Origin: Filomicrobium sp.
Lineage (GTDB): Bacteria > Pseudomonadota > Alphaproteobacteria > Rhizobiales > Hyphomicrobiaceae
NCBI GenBank assembly: GCA_017792465.1
Contig: CP051234.1
Coordinates: 162,606-226,605 of the forward strand
Direction: 5' to 3'
DNA: 64,000 nt
Below are positions 7,284 through 16,525 of this stretch, in pieces. The notes under the pieces were generated by a model, which saw only the letters and a program-made list of their open reading frames with translations, made no database searches and had not been told where the DNA came from. A program made the position numbers and the translations under genes. Numbering within the stretch: position 1 is the first letter of the stretch; each line of letters starts with the position of its first letter.

Positions 7284-9422
7284 TTAGCGGCCTTCGCGCC
7301 ACCATGCCAATGACAGCAACGCGAGCAATGCCGCGAGGGCTGCAAAGCCGTTGAACATTGGGGTCAGCTTGACGCCGCGGGTCGTATAAGCCTCGCGGTC
7401 CTTCAGTGCGATCCAGCCAGAGCCGGCCAGGATGCGCGCGCCTTTCAGCATTGAAATACGCGGCATGGAGATCGACTTGGGATCCGAGCTTGAGAGTAGG
7501 CCGCCTGTCTTGGTCCAGACAGCGCCGCCGCCGGTTGCGGAGATGATCGGGTCGAGCTTTTTGTCCGTTGCTGTGACTTCGCTCATCTCGACGGTGTCTT
7601 CAGTGCCGGCGTAGGCGACGGCGGACAGCTTCTGCACTGGAACGGCTGTTTCGGTTTCGACCTTATAGAGGCCCGGCAGATCGACTTTGACGGTGCCGCG
7701 CCAGATGCCGGGTTCGGAGACTTGCAGTTCGACGGGGAATTCCTTGCCGCCTGGCGTGAGGACGCGGACCGGGTCCACCTTGTCGGCCATCGAATGGCGT
7801 TCGATCGACAGGTTGAGCCCTTTGGCGTCGGCGAGCAGGCGCTCTTCTTCGAGGTCGGGTTCTTTCATGAGCCAGTGCGAGAGGCGGCGCAGCAGATCGG
7901 AGTGCGGACCGCCGCCTTCGAAGCCGCGTGCCCAAAGCCAGGCGTGATCGGAGGTCAGCAAGGCGATGCGGCCCTTGCCGCGGCGATTGAGAACGAGTAG
8001 CGGCTTGTTATCGGCGCCGTTCATCAGGATTTCGCCGGCGTTCGGATTGACGTTGACGTCAACCTGGCGGAACCAGTGGCCCCAGGACGGATCGCCGTCG
8101 ACTTCTTTATTTGCGCCGGGCAGGCTGCGGGTCACGGGATGGCGTTCACCGTCGTCGGACAGCTTGGGCTTGAACGGCTCGGTGATGATGCGTCCGGTTG
8201 GCGTTCCGGGGATGACCGGCGACAGCGGCGTGCGAAACAGGCTGAAGCGGCCCGCGAAGTCTTCACCGGCTGCGATCAGAACCGCGCCGCCGTGCTCATT
8301 CACGTAGCGTGCGATATTGTCGTAATAGCCAAGCCGCAGGATGCCGCGGTGCTTGTAGCGGTCGAAGATGATGAGATCGAAGTCGTTGATCTTGTCGGAG
8401 AACAATTCGCGCGTCGGGAAGGCGATCAGTGACAACTGGTTGATCGGGGTACCGTCCTGCTTTTCGGGTGGGCGCAAAATCGTGAAGTGAACGAGATCGA
8501 CGGAGGCATCCGATTTCAAGAGGTTGCGCCAGGTGCGTTCGCCGGCATGCGGTTCGCCGGAGACGAGGAGGACGCGGAGGTTCTCGCGTACGCCTTGCGC
8601 GGCGACGACAATGCGGTTGTTGGCGGGTGTCAATTCACCGGCGGCTGTTTCGAGTTCGACTTCGAGAATGTTGGTGCCGGCGTGCGGGAACGGCAGCTTG
8701 ATTGTTTCCTTGCGGCCGATGGTCGTGACGCGCGTTTCATCGGGCTGACCTTCGCGGCGGATCTTAAGCCGGACGTTGGGCGATGCGCTGCCGGTCTTGC
8801 CGGTTTCAACGACGCGTAGTTCGATGTCGCGCGACTGTCCGACGATGCCGTAACGCGGTGCTGTGATGAGTTCGATGCGGCGGTCGAATTCGTCGGGGTG
8901 GCCTGACAGCAATGCGTGGACGGGTGCATTGAAGCCAAGCGCGTCGACCTTCTCAGGCACGTCATGGACCTGGCCGTCTGTGATCAGGATCGCGCCGGCG
9001 ATACGGTCGGGCGGGGTGTTGGCCAGGGCCTTGTCGAGCGCCTTGAAGAGTTGCGTGCCGGTGGCGTGGCCGTCCGTTCCAGACGTTGCCGTGACCCACT
9101 TTACCTCGAGGTTTTTGATGTTGCCGAGGCGGGTCTCAAGCTGGGTGCGGATGGCTTTGGTCTGATCGGGTCGTCCGGCCAGTGCCTGGCTTGTCGATTC
9201 ATCGACGACGACGATGGCGATGTTGGAAAGATAATCGCGTTCTTCTTCGCGCAGGGTCGGGTTGGCGAGCGCGAGGAACATGGCGGCGACGGCGAGCATG
9301 CGCAGCGGCGCGCCGCGCGTCCGGCGCAGGAACATCAAGGCGATGAGCAGCCCAGCGACAACCGCGGCCGCCCAAAAGAGCGGTTCGGGGATCAGCGGGG
9401 CAAAGTCTATCGACCAGTTCAT
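7284..9422 (-). CDS. Membrane protein with von Willebrand-like and glutamine-amidotransferase-like domains (MoxR locus)
   Basis: A 712-residue protein, last gene of the MoxR locus. Two membrane helices near the N-terminus (about 14-30 and 38-55) are followed by a VWA-like region starting IAIVVVDESTSQ, which has a partial metal-site motif. In the middle is a Rossmann-like segment (LLVSGEPHAGERTW, then DLIIFDRYKHRG and GGAVLIAAGEDFAG) that resembles the class I glutamine-amidotransferase fold often annotated in these proteins, but no catalytic Cys is evident. One last helix near residues 690-705 precedes the charged end WWREGR. It starts 40 bases after the DUF4159 gene, so it is probably translated from the same transcript. 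The role is likely assembly or surveillance of envelope complexes together with MoxR, by analogy to the Bat proteins. Confidence 0.7.
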   Translation of the reverse strand: MNWSIDFAPLIPEPLFWAAAVVAGLLIALMFLRRTRGAPLRMLAVAAMFLALANPTLREEERDYLSNIAIVVVDESTSQALAGRPDQTKAIRTQLETRLGNIKNLEVKWVTATSGTDGHATGTQLFKALDKALANTPPDRIAGAILITDGQVHDVPEKVDALGFNAPVHALLSGHPDEFDRRIELITAPRYGIVGQSRDIELRVVETGKTGSASPNVRLKIRREGQPDETRVTTIGRKETIKLPFPHAGTNILEVELETAAGELTPANNRIVVAAQGVRENLRVLLVSGEPHAGERTWRNLLKSDASVDLVHFTILRPPEKQDGTPINQLSLIAFPTRELFSDKINDFDLIIFDRYKHRGILRLGYYDNIARYVNEHGGAVLIAAGEDFAGRFSLFRTPLSPVIPGTPTGRIITEPFKPKLSDDGERHPVTRSLPGANKEVDGDPSWGHWFRQVDVNVNPNAGEILMNGADNKPLLVLNRRGKGRIALLTSDHAWLWARGFEGGGPHSDLLRRLSHWLMKEPDLEEERLLADAKGLNLSIERHSMADKVDPVRVLTPGGKEFPVELQVSEPGIWRGTVKVDLPGLYKVETETAVPVQKLSAVAYAGTEDTVEMSEVTATDKKLDPIISATGGGAVWTKTGGLLSSSDPKSISMPRISMLKGARILAGSGWIALKDREAYTTRGVKLTPMFNGFAALAALLALLSLAWWREGR

Positions 9423-9462
9423 GCGTGTTTGATCTCTTTAATCGTTTGAATTTTTCTGATCG

Positions 9463-12354
9463 CTATTGGCCCAGGCGTTCCAACAATGCGGGAACGTGAA
9501 CCTGGTCGGCTTTGTAGTTGCCGGTCAGCGCGTGCATGACGATGTTGATCCCGGTGCGGAAAGCCATTTCTCGCTGGATCTCGCCGCCGGGGACTGTCGG
9601 GTAGAGCGGACGGCCGCGGGGATCGAGCGCCCAGGCGGATGCGAAGTCGTTCGAGGTGATAAGGATCGAGGTGACGCCGTCGGCGCGGCGTGCTTCGCGC
9701 GGTGCGGTGGCATCGGGCACGCCGCCGGCTTCGACCCACAGTTCGCCACCGTCCCAGCGGCCGGGGAACTGGTGGAGGATATAGAACGACTTGGTGAGCA
9801 CGTGGCCCTCAGGCACAGGTTCGAGCCGCGGGATGTCGAGTTTGCCCAAGATGCTTTGCAGCGGCGTTTCGTTCTTGCCGGATGTCGGCAACCCGGAGGG
9901 CATACCAGTGCCTTGATCGCGGGTGTCGAAAATGATCATCCCGCCCTGTTTCATGTAGGCGTCGATTTTGGCGAGCGTCTTTTCCGGCAACGATTTGGAG
10001 TCCGGTTCGATCGGCCAATAAAGCACGGGGAAGAACGAGATTTCATCAGCGACGATGTCGACCGGCATGGGGTCACCGGGGATGACGGCGGTGCGCAGTT
10101 TCAAAACGCGCGACAGGCCGGCAAGACCGATGCGACTCGTTTCGTCGATTTGGGAATTGCCGGTCGTCACGTAGCCGAAGGTGACATCGCCGGTCGCCTT
10201 CATGGCTCGCGCGGAGAGGTTGCTTGGAGCCTGTGCGAATACGGGTGACGGGCTGAGCACCACAGTTGTCGTCAGCGCGATCAATAGGCCAAGGAATGCG
10301 ATTGATGCCGTCGTCGATTTGGCGCTGCGCGATCTGCTGCCAGGGAAGAGCCGCGCGCCACCTTGCATCAAGAGTACGGCGAGAATGTCGGTCAGGATGA
10401 GGGCGACGGCGATCGCCAGTAGCGTCGGCTTCAACGGTTTGGCTTCTTCGCTGGCGTAAGCCATCAGCGACGCGTTGGATGGAAGGGCAGACAGCGGCTT
10501 CAATGTGCTTTCCGGCGTCAAGACGTTGAGCGCGCGGGGATTGCCGGGTGAACCGTAATAGCCTGGCGGAGTCGTTGCGGCAGCGGTGACATTATCGAAT
10601 TCGGCAACCGGTACGGCGCGTGCGGTTGGCGGCGGAGGGCCTAGGCGGCCGAAGCCGTCGAGGTTTTCAAACGGGCTGAGTGTCCCGGCCGTCGAAGTGG
10701 ATTCGGTGGCGGACGATCCAGCGCCAGAGGTGATCTTTTTGGTTGGCGTGCCACCCAGGCGGCCGAGGCTGACGATACGGTTCAGCATATCGACGAACAA
10801 GCCTGAGATCGGAACGTTGGACCAATCGGTATTGGCGGTGATGTGGAACAGAACGACGAGACCGTCGCCGCGCTTTGCCGAAGTGACGAGCGGCGTGCCA
10901 TCGGCCAAGCGCGCCCAGACGTGGACGGTGTTGTCGATCCGCGCCGGATCGGCGAGGACCTGGCGGTTGACGGTGACTTCGTCGGGAATCTGCAGTCCGG
11001 CGAACAAGCTGTCATCGGCAAACGGGCTCAACTTCTGCGGGGTCGACCAGGAGAGCGCGCCGCCGAGCGTGCGGCCGCCAATGCGTAATGGGACAGGCAG
11101 AAGATCGTCGCCGCCTTTCTCGAGGCGTGGGCCTGCGAAGCGGACGAGGAGCCCGCCATTTTCGATCCAGTTGCTGACGTCTTCACGCGACTGGTCGTTC
11201 AAGGTGCCGATGTCGGCGAGGACGAGAATGCTGACGTTCTGATCGAGCGCTGTGCTGATGGCCGCGGTGAGGTTTTTGTCCTTTGGCTTGACGACCTCGG
11301 CGGTGGGGCCGAGCGCTTTCTCGATATAGTAGAAGGGGGCGAGCAGCGGTTGGGCTTGCTCGCGCGATTCGCCTGAGATCAGCCCGACGCGCTGGCGGCG
11401 GGCGCGGGCATCGAGCAGGCTGACGGCACCGGCCGATTGCTGCCCGGCAATTGAGATGCGGGTGACCTGGTTACGCAGCTCTAATGGCAAGTCGAACTTT
11501 GCGGTCACTTCGGTCTGGTCGGGGCTGAGCGCGAAGTCGGACACGCCGAGTAATTCGCTGCGCGCCGAGTAGGCGTTGAGGCGGCCGGCATAGGCTGCAC
11601 CGGAGGCGCGAATGACGCGAGCTTCCAATCCGCCATCTGCGGCGACCTTCGCGTCGAGGCCGAGCGGTTCGGTGCCGGTGGTATTGCGGACGATGGCGAA
11701 CGTGCCCGACTCGGAGCGTTTGGAGAGCACATCGGCGAAGTCGTTGGCGCCGTTGTCGTGATCGATGCCGTCGGTGAGCCAAACGGTGCTGACGCCGCCG
11801 TTGCTGTCGTTCTCGTTCAGAACTTTTTCAAGCGTTGTCGCAGCTTCGGCGCGGTTGGGCGGATAGGGTTGAGGCTCAAGAGCGCGTGCCGTCGTGCGCG
11901 CGGCGTTCGGGGCTTCGATCTTCGGCGGTGTCTGGTCGAGGCCCGCGGTCGGCAGTAGCAGCACCGGGCGCGATTGGATTTCCGCGGTCGTGATCAAGCG
12001 CTCGATCATCGCTTTGCGCTCGGGCCAGTTGGACGCCGCCGACCAGCCGTTGTCGACAGCGATGACGAGCGGGCCGTTGCCAGCCAATGTCGTTTGCTTA
12101 TCCGGGTTCAGAATCGGATCGGCGAGCGCCAGGATAACGAGGGCGGCAGCGGCTAGGCGGATCAGCAGCAGCCACCAGGGCGTTTTCGATGGCGTCTTCT
12201 CGCGGTTTTCGATTTCGGCGAGGATGCGCGTGGCCGGGAAGGTCTGCTGCCTGGGCCGTGGCGGCGTCGTGCGCAGCAGCCAGTAGATCAGCGGAAGCGT
12301 GGCGAGGCCGGCGAGCAGCCACGGGCTCATGAATGCGAGGGCGCCGAATGTCAT
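9463..12354 (-). CDS. BatA-N-terminal and DUF4159 domain protein
   Basis: A 963-residue membrane protein. The open frame runs up to 13005, but the extra 217 codons are only the out-of-frame shadow of the DUF58 gene. The ATG at 12354 overlaps the DUF58 stop as ATGA, the typical translational coupling. The N-terminus (FMSPWLLAGLATLPLIYWLL, then PRPRQQTFPATRIL) is the BatA-type domain with two helices. A VWA-like and amidotransferase-like middle follows, then two helices near residues 690-740. The C-terminal 210 residues are a DUF4159 domain with FGYVTTGNSQID and GGMIIFDTRDQ stretches. Such proteins accompany MoxR and DUF58 in alphaproteobacteria, and their exact role is unknown. Confidence 0.82.
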   Translation of the reverse strand: MTFGALAFMSPWLLAGLATLPLIYWLLRTTPPRPRQQTFPATRILAEIENREKTPSKTPWWLLLIRLAAAALVILALADPILNPDKQTTLAGNGPLVIAVDNGWSAASNWPERKAMIERLITTAEIQSRPVLLLPTAGLDQTPPKIEAPNAARTTARALEPQPYPPNRAEAATTLEKVLNENDSNGGVSTVWLTDGIDHDNGANDFADVLSKRSESGTFAIVRNTTGTEPLGLDAKVAADGGLEARVIRASGAAYAGRLNAYSARSELLGVSDFALSPDQTEVTAKFDLPLELRNQVTRISIAGQQSAGAVSLLDARARRQRVGLISGESREQAQPLLAPFYYIEKALGPTAEVVKPKDKNLTAAISTALDQNVSILVLADIGTLNDQSREDVSNWIENGGLLVRFAGPRLEKGGDDLLPVPLRIGGRTLGGALSWSTPQKLSPFADDSLFAGLQIPDEVTVNRQVLADPARIDNTVHVWARLADGTPLVTSAKRGDGLVVLFHITANTDWSNVPISGLFVDMLNRIVSLGRLGGTPTKKITSGAGSSATESTSTAGTLSPFENLDGFGRLGPPPPTARAVPVAEFDNVTAAATTPPGYYGSPGNPRALNVLTPESTLKPLSALPSNASLMAYASEEAKPLKPTLLAIAVALILTDILAVLLMQGGARLFPGSRSRSAKSTTASIAFLGLLIALTTTVVLSPSPVFAQAPSNLSARAMKATGDVTFGYVTTGNSQIDETSRIGLAGLSRVLKLRTAVIPGDPMPVDIVADEISFFPVLYWPIEPDSKSLPEKTLAKIDAYMKQGGMIIFDTRDQGTGMPSGLPTSGKNETPLQSILGKLDIPRLEPVPEGHVLTKSFYILHQFPGRWDGGELWVEAGGVPDATAPREARRADGVTSILITSNDFASAWALDPRGRPLYPTVPGGEIQREMAFRTGINIVMHALTGNYKADQVHVPALLERLGQ

Positions 12355-13280
12355 GCCGGGCGCCTCCCGTTGCTCTCCTGCATGCGGGCGATCAGGCTCA
12401 GCATCGGTTCGGTCGCCGGCCGGTCGGTGTGGTGGACCATGAAAGACCAGCCGATACGATTGGCGATTTCGCGCAGGCCGCGGCGATGCGCTTCGAGCTT
12501 TTCGCGATAGGCTTCGCGCAGGTTTTCGACCCGGTCGCCGATCCAGCGTTCGCCGTGCTCGGGTTCGATGAATTCCATGCGGCCCTCGAAGGACAGCGAT
12601 TCTTCGATCGGGTCGAGGACCTGAACGAGATGGCCGGAAATCTGATCGCCGGCGAGGCGCTTGATGGCTTCGCCGATCTTGTCGAGCGGATCGAGAAAGT
12701 CGCTGATGAGGACGGTGCCGGAAAAGCGCGAGATGCGTGCCTGAGGCGGCAGACCGGTTGTGAGGACTTCTGAATCCTCGTGCGCTATCAGCGTTTCGGC
12801 AAGGCGGGCCGTGGCGCGGCGACTGGCGGTCGGGTTGGTGAGACCCAGAAGGCCGACGCGTTCGCCGCCGCGGACAAGCAATTCCGATAGAGCCAGCATC
12901 AAGACGAGCGCGCGATCCCGCTTTGATGTCGGCGAGAGTGTGCTCTGGAAATCCATCGACGGCGACAAGTCGGGCCACAGCCAGACGGTGTGGGCGGCTT
13001 CCCATTCGCGCTCGCGGACATAGACATGATGGGCCGATGCCGTCCGGCGCCAGTCGATCAGCGTGGCGGAGTCGTTTTGTTCGTACTGGCGGAATTGCCA
13101 GAAGGTCTCGCCGGGGCCGGCGCGGCGGCGGCCATGCACGCCGTGCGTCACGGTGTGGGAGATGCGGGCCGCTTCCAGCATCAGTTCAGGCATGCGTTCG
13201 GCAAGCCCATGGGCTGCCTGCTCAATCCTGGCGACTTGCCTGACTTTGCTTTGGGACGTGTTCGCGCTGTTAGCGACCAT
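12351..13280 (-). CDS. DUF58 domain protein (MoxR partner)
   Basis: A 309-residue cytoplasmic protein with the DUF58 core: GPGETFWQFRQYEQND followed by IDWRRTASAHHVYVREREWE, and a VWA-like region beginning LWPDLSPSMDF, which has the D-x-S-x-S metal-site pattern. It lies seven bases after moxR and overlaps the next gene by four bases, so the four genes form one operon. DUF58 proteins are thought to work as clients or adaptors of the MoxR ATPase, as in methanol-dehydrogenase maturation and the Bat system. No clear substrate is indicated here. Confidence 0.85.
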   Translation of the reverse strand: MVANSANTSQSKVRQVARIEQAAHGLAERMPELMLEAARISHTVTHGVHGRRRAGPGETFWQFRQYEQNDSATLIDWRRTASAHHVYVREREWEAAHTVWLWPDLSPSMDFQSTLSPTSKRDRALVLMLALSELLVRGGERVGLLGLTNPTASRRATARLAETLIAHEDSEVLTTGLPPQARISRFSGTVLISDFLDPLDKIGEAIKRLAGDQISGHLVQVLDPIEESLSFEGRMEFIEPEHGERWIGDRVENLREAYREKLEAHRRGLREIANRIGWSFMVHHTDRPATEPMLSLIARMQESNGRRPA

Positions 13281-13287
13281 TCGCGGG

Positions 13288-14286
13288 TTACCCTACAGAC
13301 TCTGCGAGCCGGCCGATGATTTCGGTGAGGTCCTGGCCCTCGGCACGCGCCGTGAAGTTCAGCGCCATGCGGTGTTTCAGGACCGGGCCAGCAAGAGCGA
13401 CGACATCGTCGACCGAAGGGGCGAGCCGACCATCAAGGAGAGCCTTGGCGCGGACGGCCATCATCAGCGCCTGGCTGGCACGTGGGCCGGGCCCCCAGGC
13501 GACAAAGCGGTCGGTTTGATCGTTGGCGGCCTGTCCGGGACGGGCTGAGCGCACGAGTTGTAGGATGGCGTCGACGATGCGGTCGGGGACCGGCATTTGG
13601 CGGACGAGTTGCTGGATGCTCATCAGTTCCTGGGCCGAAAGAACGCTCGACAGCTTGGTTTCTTCCGTACCGGTCGTTGCCTGCAGCATGCGGCGTTCGG
13701 CGGCGAGATCGGGGTAGCTGACATCGATCTGCAAAAGGAAACGGTCAAGCTGCGCTTCCGGCAGTGGATAGGTGCCTTCTTGTTCCAGCGGGTTCTGCGT
13801 TGCCAGAACGTGAAAGGGTTCGGGGATGTCATGGCGGACGCCCGCCACCGACACATGATGTTCCTGCATGGCCTGCAGGAGCGCCGACTGGGTTTTGGGA
13901 GACGCGCGGTTGATTTCGTCAGCCATCAAAAGCTGGGTGAAGACCGGGCCTTTGATGAAGCGGAACGAGCGCTGCTGTCCTGGGACTTCGTCGAGGACTT
14001 CGGAACCGATGATGTCGGAGGGCATTAGGTCCGGTGTGAACTGAACGCGTTTGGCATCGAGTCCTAAGACCGTGCCGAGTGTTTCGACGAGCAGCGTCTT
14101 GGCAAGGCCGGGAACACCTATCAACAATGCGTGACCGCCAGACAGGATGGTGATCAGTGCGCGTTCAATTACTTCGTCTTGGCCGAAAATCACTGTTGCA
14201 GCACTTTTGTGGGCTGCTCTGACGCGTTCGGATGCGGCCTCAAGGCGCGGGACTATGGTTTCGTCGGTTTCCATGATCATGCTCAT
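13288..14286 (-). CDS. MoxR family AAA+ ATPase
   Basis: A 332-residue MoxR-type AAA+ ATPase. With the ATG at 14286 the Walker A motif GVPGLAKT is at residues 57-64 and Walker B LLMADEIN at 119-126. The region between carries the MoxR-typical RVQFTPDLMPSDIIG. Sensor motifs ATQNPLEQEGTYPLPEAQLDRF follow in separate parts. The frame remains open four codons upstream to a TTG, and internal ATGs at 14280 and 14274 are also possible starts. As first gene of the locus it probably powers chaperone-like remodelling of a partner through the DUF58 and VWA proteins encoded behind it. Confidence 0.88.
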   Translation of the reverse strand: MSMIMETDETIVPRLEAASERVRAAHKSAATVIFGQDEVIERALITILSGGHALLIGVPGLAKTLLVETLGTVLGLDAKRVQFTPDLMPSDIIGSEVLDEVPGQQRSFRFIKGPVFTQLLMADEINRASPKTQSALLQAMQEHHVSVAGVRHDIPEPFHVLATQNPLEQEGTYPLPEAQLDRFLLQIDVSYPDLAAERRMLQATTGTEETKLSSVLSAQELMSIQQLVRQMPVPDRIVDAILQLVRSARPGQAANDQTDRFVAWGPGPRASQALMMAVRAKALLDGRLAPSVDDVVALAGPVLKHRMALNFTARAEGQDLTEIIGRLAESVG

Positions 14287-14439
14287 GCGCTGGGCCAATT
14301 CCTCATGTGATAGGTAAAGCGGCAGTTCTTTTGCCGATTATTCGAAGAAATCGGGCGTACGATCAAATGCCGGCAAGCCGGGGTCAAGTGAATGTTCGTT
14401 AAGGGCCGGTGACAAAGGCCCCGCGGGAAAGTAGTTGCG

Positions 14440-15012
14440 ATGGTGATGCAAGACAAGAACGCTGTAGGAACGGGGCGGCTCGAAGGGCTCGAAGCCTTGC
14501 TCAAATCCTGTGAGGAACGCGGTGAGGCGCCTATCGAAAAATGGTCGCCTCCTTACTGCGGCGATATCGGTCTTTCTATCTCTGCCGACGGGCAATGGCA
14601 TTATCGAGGCAGCCCGATTGGCCGCAAGCGCCTTGTGAAGCTTTTTTCGCGGGTCTTATGGCGGGAACCGGACGGCAAACATTACCTCGTGACGCCTGCT
14701 GAGAAAGTCGACATCGCTGTTGCCGACGCGCCGTTTCTTGCCGTCGAGATGGACGTTCAAGGGGAGGGGCAAGAGCGGGCCATTATCTTCCGAACCAACG
14801 TCGACGATGCGGTTGCCGTGGGCCCTGAGCATCCCATGCGATTTGCGACCGAGCCGGAAAGCGGCGGGGTGAAGCCTTATGTTCTCGTCCGCGGTCGGCT
14901 TGAGGCGCTCGTCGTCAGGTCGTTGACGTATGATCTCCTGGAGCTTGTCGAGCAGGACAACGAAGGCCGGACAGGGCTTTATGCAGGTGGGGTGTTTTTC
15001 CCGATCGACTGA
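14440..15012 (+). CDS. DUF1285 domain protein
   Basis: A 190-residue protein matching the DUF1285 family: PPYCGDIGLSISADGQWHY near residues 42-60, then GSPIGRKRLVKLFSRVLWRE, and YLVTPAEKVDI. It has no signal peptide or membrane segment and a normal length for the family. It is divergent from the moxR operon, across 153 bases, an arrangement common in alphaproteobacteria that suggests shared control. Biochemical function is not established for the family. Confidence 0.8.
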   Translation: MVMQDKNAVGTGRLEGLEALLKSCEERGEAPIEKWSPPYCGDIGLSISADGQWHYRGSPIGRKRLVKLFSRVLWREPDGKHYLVTPAEKVDIAVADAPFLAVEMDVQGEGQERAIIFRTNVDDAVAVGPEHPMRFATEPESGGVKPYVLVRGRLEALVVRSLTYDLLELVEQDNEGRTGLYAGGVFFPID

Positions 15013-15144
15013 TCTGCCATCGACCGGTTCAGGCGGCGCGAACGAGGGTGTGCACCGGATCAATTCCGTAGGCGGTCGCCGACAGTCCCGCGCGCCGCGG
15101 CGGCAATCGTTCGCGTTATTCGGCAGAAAACCTAATCGATGTAA

Positions 15145-15414
15145 TCAGTTGATATGGTACTGGCCGTCGAGCATCCGGACTTCGGCAGGCGAAACGAGCT
15201 GCTGATGATTGACGGTGACCTTGTACAAAGGGCCGTCGAGGTTGGCTTCCCAGAAATCCAGGAAACTGCGCAATTTAGGGAAACGGGGATGGATATCGAA
15301 ATCCTGCCAAACAAAGGTTTGGAGCAGCGACTGGTGGTCGGGCATACGGTAGAGGATTTCAGCGGTGGTGAGAGAATAGCCTTGCAGGGTCTTGGCGAAG
15401 TCTGATTCTACCAT
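15145..15414 (-). CDS. usg: Usg family protein
   Basis: An 89-residue protein with the characteristic Usg sequence GYSLTTAEILYRMPDHQSLL, then TFVWQDFDIHPRFP and FLDFWEANLDGPL. The frame continues upstream to 15510, but the ATG at 15414 is preceded by AAAGGAG at good spacing and gives the usual family length, so the longer form is rejected. Usg was named as an open frame next to trp genes in Caulobacter and is of unknown function. No trp gene is present here, so the gene stands alone. Confidence 0.85.
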   Translation of the reverse strand: MVESDFAKTLQGYSLTTAEILYRMPDHQSLLQTFVWQDFDIHPRFPKLRSFLDFWEANLDGPLYKVTVNHQQLVSPAEVRMLDGQYHIN

Positions 15415-15597
15415 TGAGGACTCCTTTGTCGTTGGCACGTATTGCTCGTGATCAGGTCCTATCTTTTGTCGTGGTTGCGACTCGTTCGCCGCGGCTTTCA
15501 TTTTAGGCACGGAAAAGTTTCTGCGTCACAGGAAAATTGTTTATAAACAATGCTTTGGCAGCTCTATTGGGCGAGTGCTAACAAGAAGATCGGGTGA

Positions 15598-16248
15598 ATG
15601 GACTTCTTCAATACGATGCTGGCGAGCTTCACCGCTTTTTTCGCAACCGTCGGACCGGTTGAGGCGGCGGTTCTTTTTGCTTCCTTCACGACAGGCATGG
15701 AGCGCGCGGAGCGGCGCAAGGTTGCGATTACGGCAGTTGTCATCGCGAGCGGCATCCTGCTGTTCTTTACGCTGGCAGGGCATTTCGTGCTGGAGCAGCT
15801 TGGCGTCTCGATCGCGGCTTTCAAAACCGCCGGGGGCGCCATCCTTGGCCTGATCGGGCTGGACATGATTTTTTCGCGGCCAGATCAGGGTTCGAAGCTG
15901 AGCCCGAAAGAGGGACAAGAGGCGCTCGTTAAAGACGATTTGGCGGTTTTTCCGATGGCGACGCCGTTGCTTGCCGGGCCGGGTGCCATGAGTGCCTGCA
16001 TCTTGCTAGCGGTTCGGGCGCACGGAGATTTTGTTGGGCTGAGCGGCGTGTTGGCGGGGCTTGCGCTGGTGATGGCAATGACGCTCGTCTTGCTGCTGGT
16101 CGCGCAGGAATTGTCGCGCATTCTTGGTGTGACGGCGCAGCGGGTGTTGGCGCGGATCTTCGGGATCCTTTTAGCGGCGATTGCCGTGCAGGCGATATTC
16201 GATGGATTGAAGGAAAGCGGGCTCATCGCGAAGGCGGTGACAGGTTAG
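15598..16248 (+). CDS. MarC family integral membrane protein
   Basis: A 216-residue protein with six probable membrane helices spread over its length and the MarC/UPF0056 features: FFATVGPVEAAVLFASFTTG near the N-terminus, then GGAILGLIGLDMIF, and PMATPLLAGPGAMS in the middle. Length matches the family (about 200-220). MarC was once linked to multiple antibiotic resistance, but that link was withdrawn, and its transport role is unknown. The gene ends 13 bases before a strong hairpin. Confidence 0.85.
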   Translation: MDFFNTMLASFTAFFATVGPVEAAVLFASFTTGMERAERRKVAITAVVIASGILLFFTLAGHFVLEQLGVSIAAFKTAGGAILGLIGLDMIFSRPDQGSKLSPKEGQEALVKDDLAVFPMATPLLAGPGAMSACILLAVRAHGDFVGLSGVLAGLALVMAMTLVLLLVAQELSRILGVTAQRVLARIFGILLAAIAVQAIFDGLKESGLIAKAVTG

Positions 16249-16261
16249 ACGTGCGAAGGTA

Positions 16262-16283
16262 CCGGAGGGGTCTCCCCCTCCGG
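16262..16283 (+). terminator. Strong hairpin after marC
   Basis: A perfect 9-bp GC-rich stem (16262-16270 with 16275-16283) with a TCTC loop between the convergent marC gene and the small exported-protein gene. No T-run follows, so its terminator role is only likely. It could act in both directions. Confidence 0.45.
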
Positions 16284-16351
16284 CATAGGATGTGGCTCAG
16301 GGACTGATTTTGGTCTCTCGATCGCGAGATGCTTGCGAGGTGACCGGGTCG

Positions 16352-16525
16352 TTATTCGCCAGCCTGTTCGAAGACGTCGAAGGGATTGACGATCTGCTCG
16401 GTCTGGCTGGTGTTTTCACCGTAGAGCTGCTGCTGGTCGAAGAATTTCTGGGCGTCCAATGCATTTGCAGAAGAGACAGTTGCAAGCAGAGTTGCGGCGG
16501 CGATTGCGCTCATGATCGTTTTCAT
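16352..16525 (-). CDS. 57-residue exported protein, unknown
   Basis: A very short gene with all marks of a real one. AGGAG lies eight bases before the ATG at 16525. Residues 1-22 form a signal peptide (MKTIMSAIAAATLLATVSS, cleavage after ANA). The mature part of about 35 residues is rich in Gln and acidic residues (DAQKFFDQQQLYGEN, NPFDVFEQAGE). It has no cysteine. I recognise no family. Its promoter would lie in the long AT-richer spacer to its right. Confidence 0.6.
   Translation of the reverse strand: MKTIMSAIAAATLLATVSSANALDAQKFFDQQQLYGENTSQTEQIVNPFDVFEQAGE

Noticed and set aside
12355..13005. N-terminal 217-residue extension of the DUF4159 frame
   Set aside because: It is an Arg/Ser/Pro-rich out-of-frame reading of the DUF58 gene on the same strand. 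The ATG at 12354 coupled by ATGA is the natural start.
15415..15510. 32-codon upstream extension of usg
   Set aside because: AAAGGAG and the normal family length favour the ATG at 15414.
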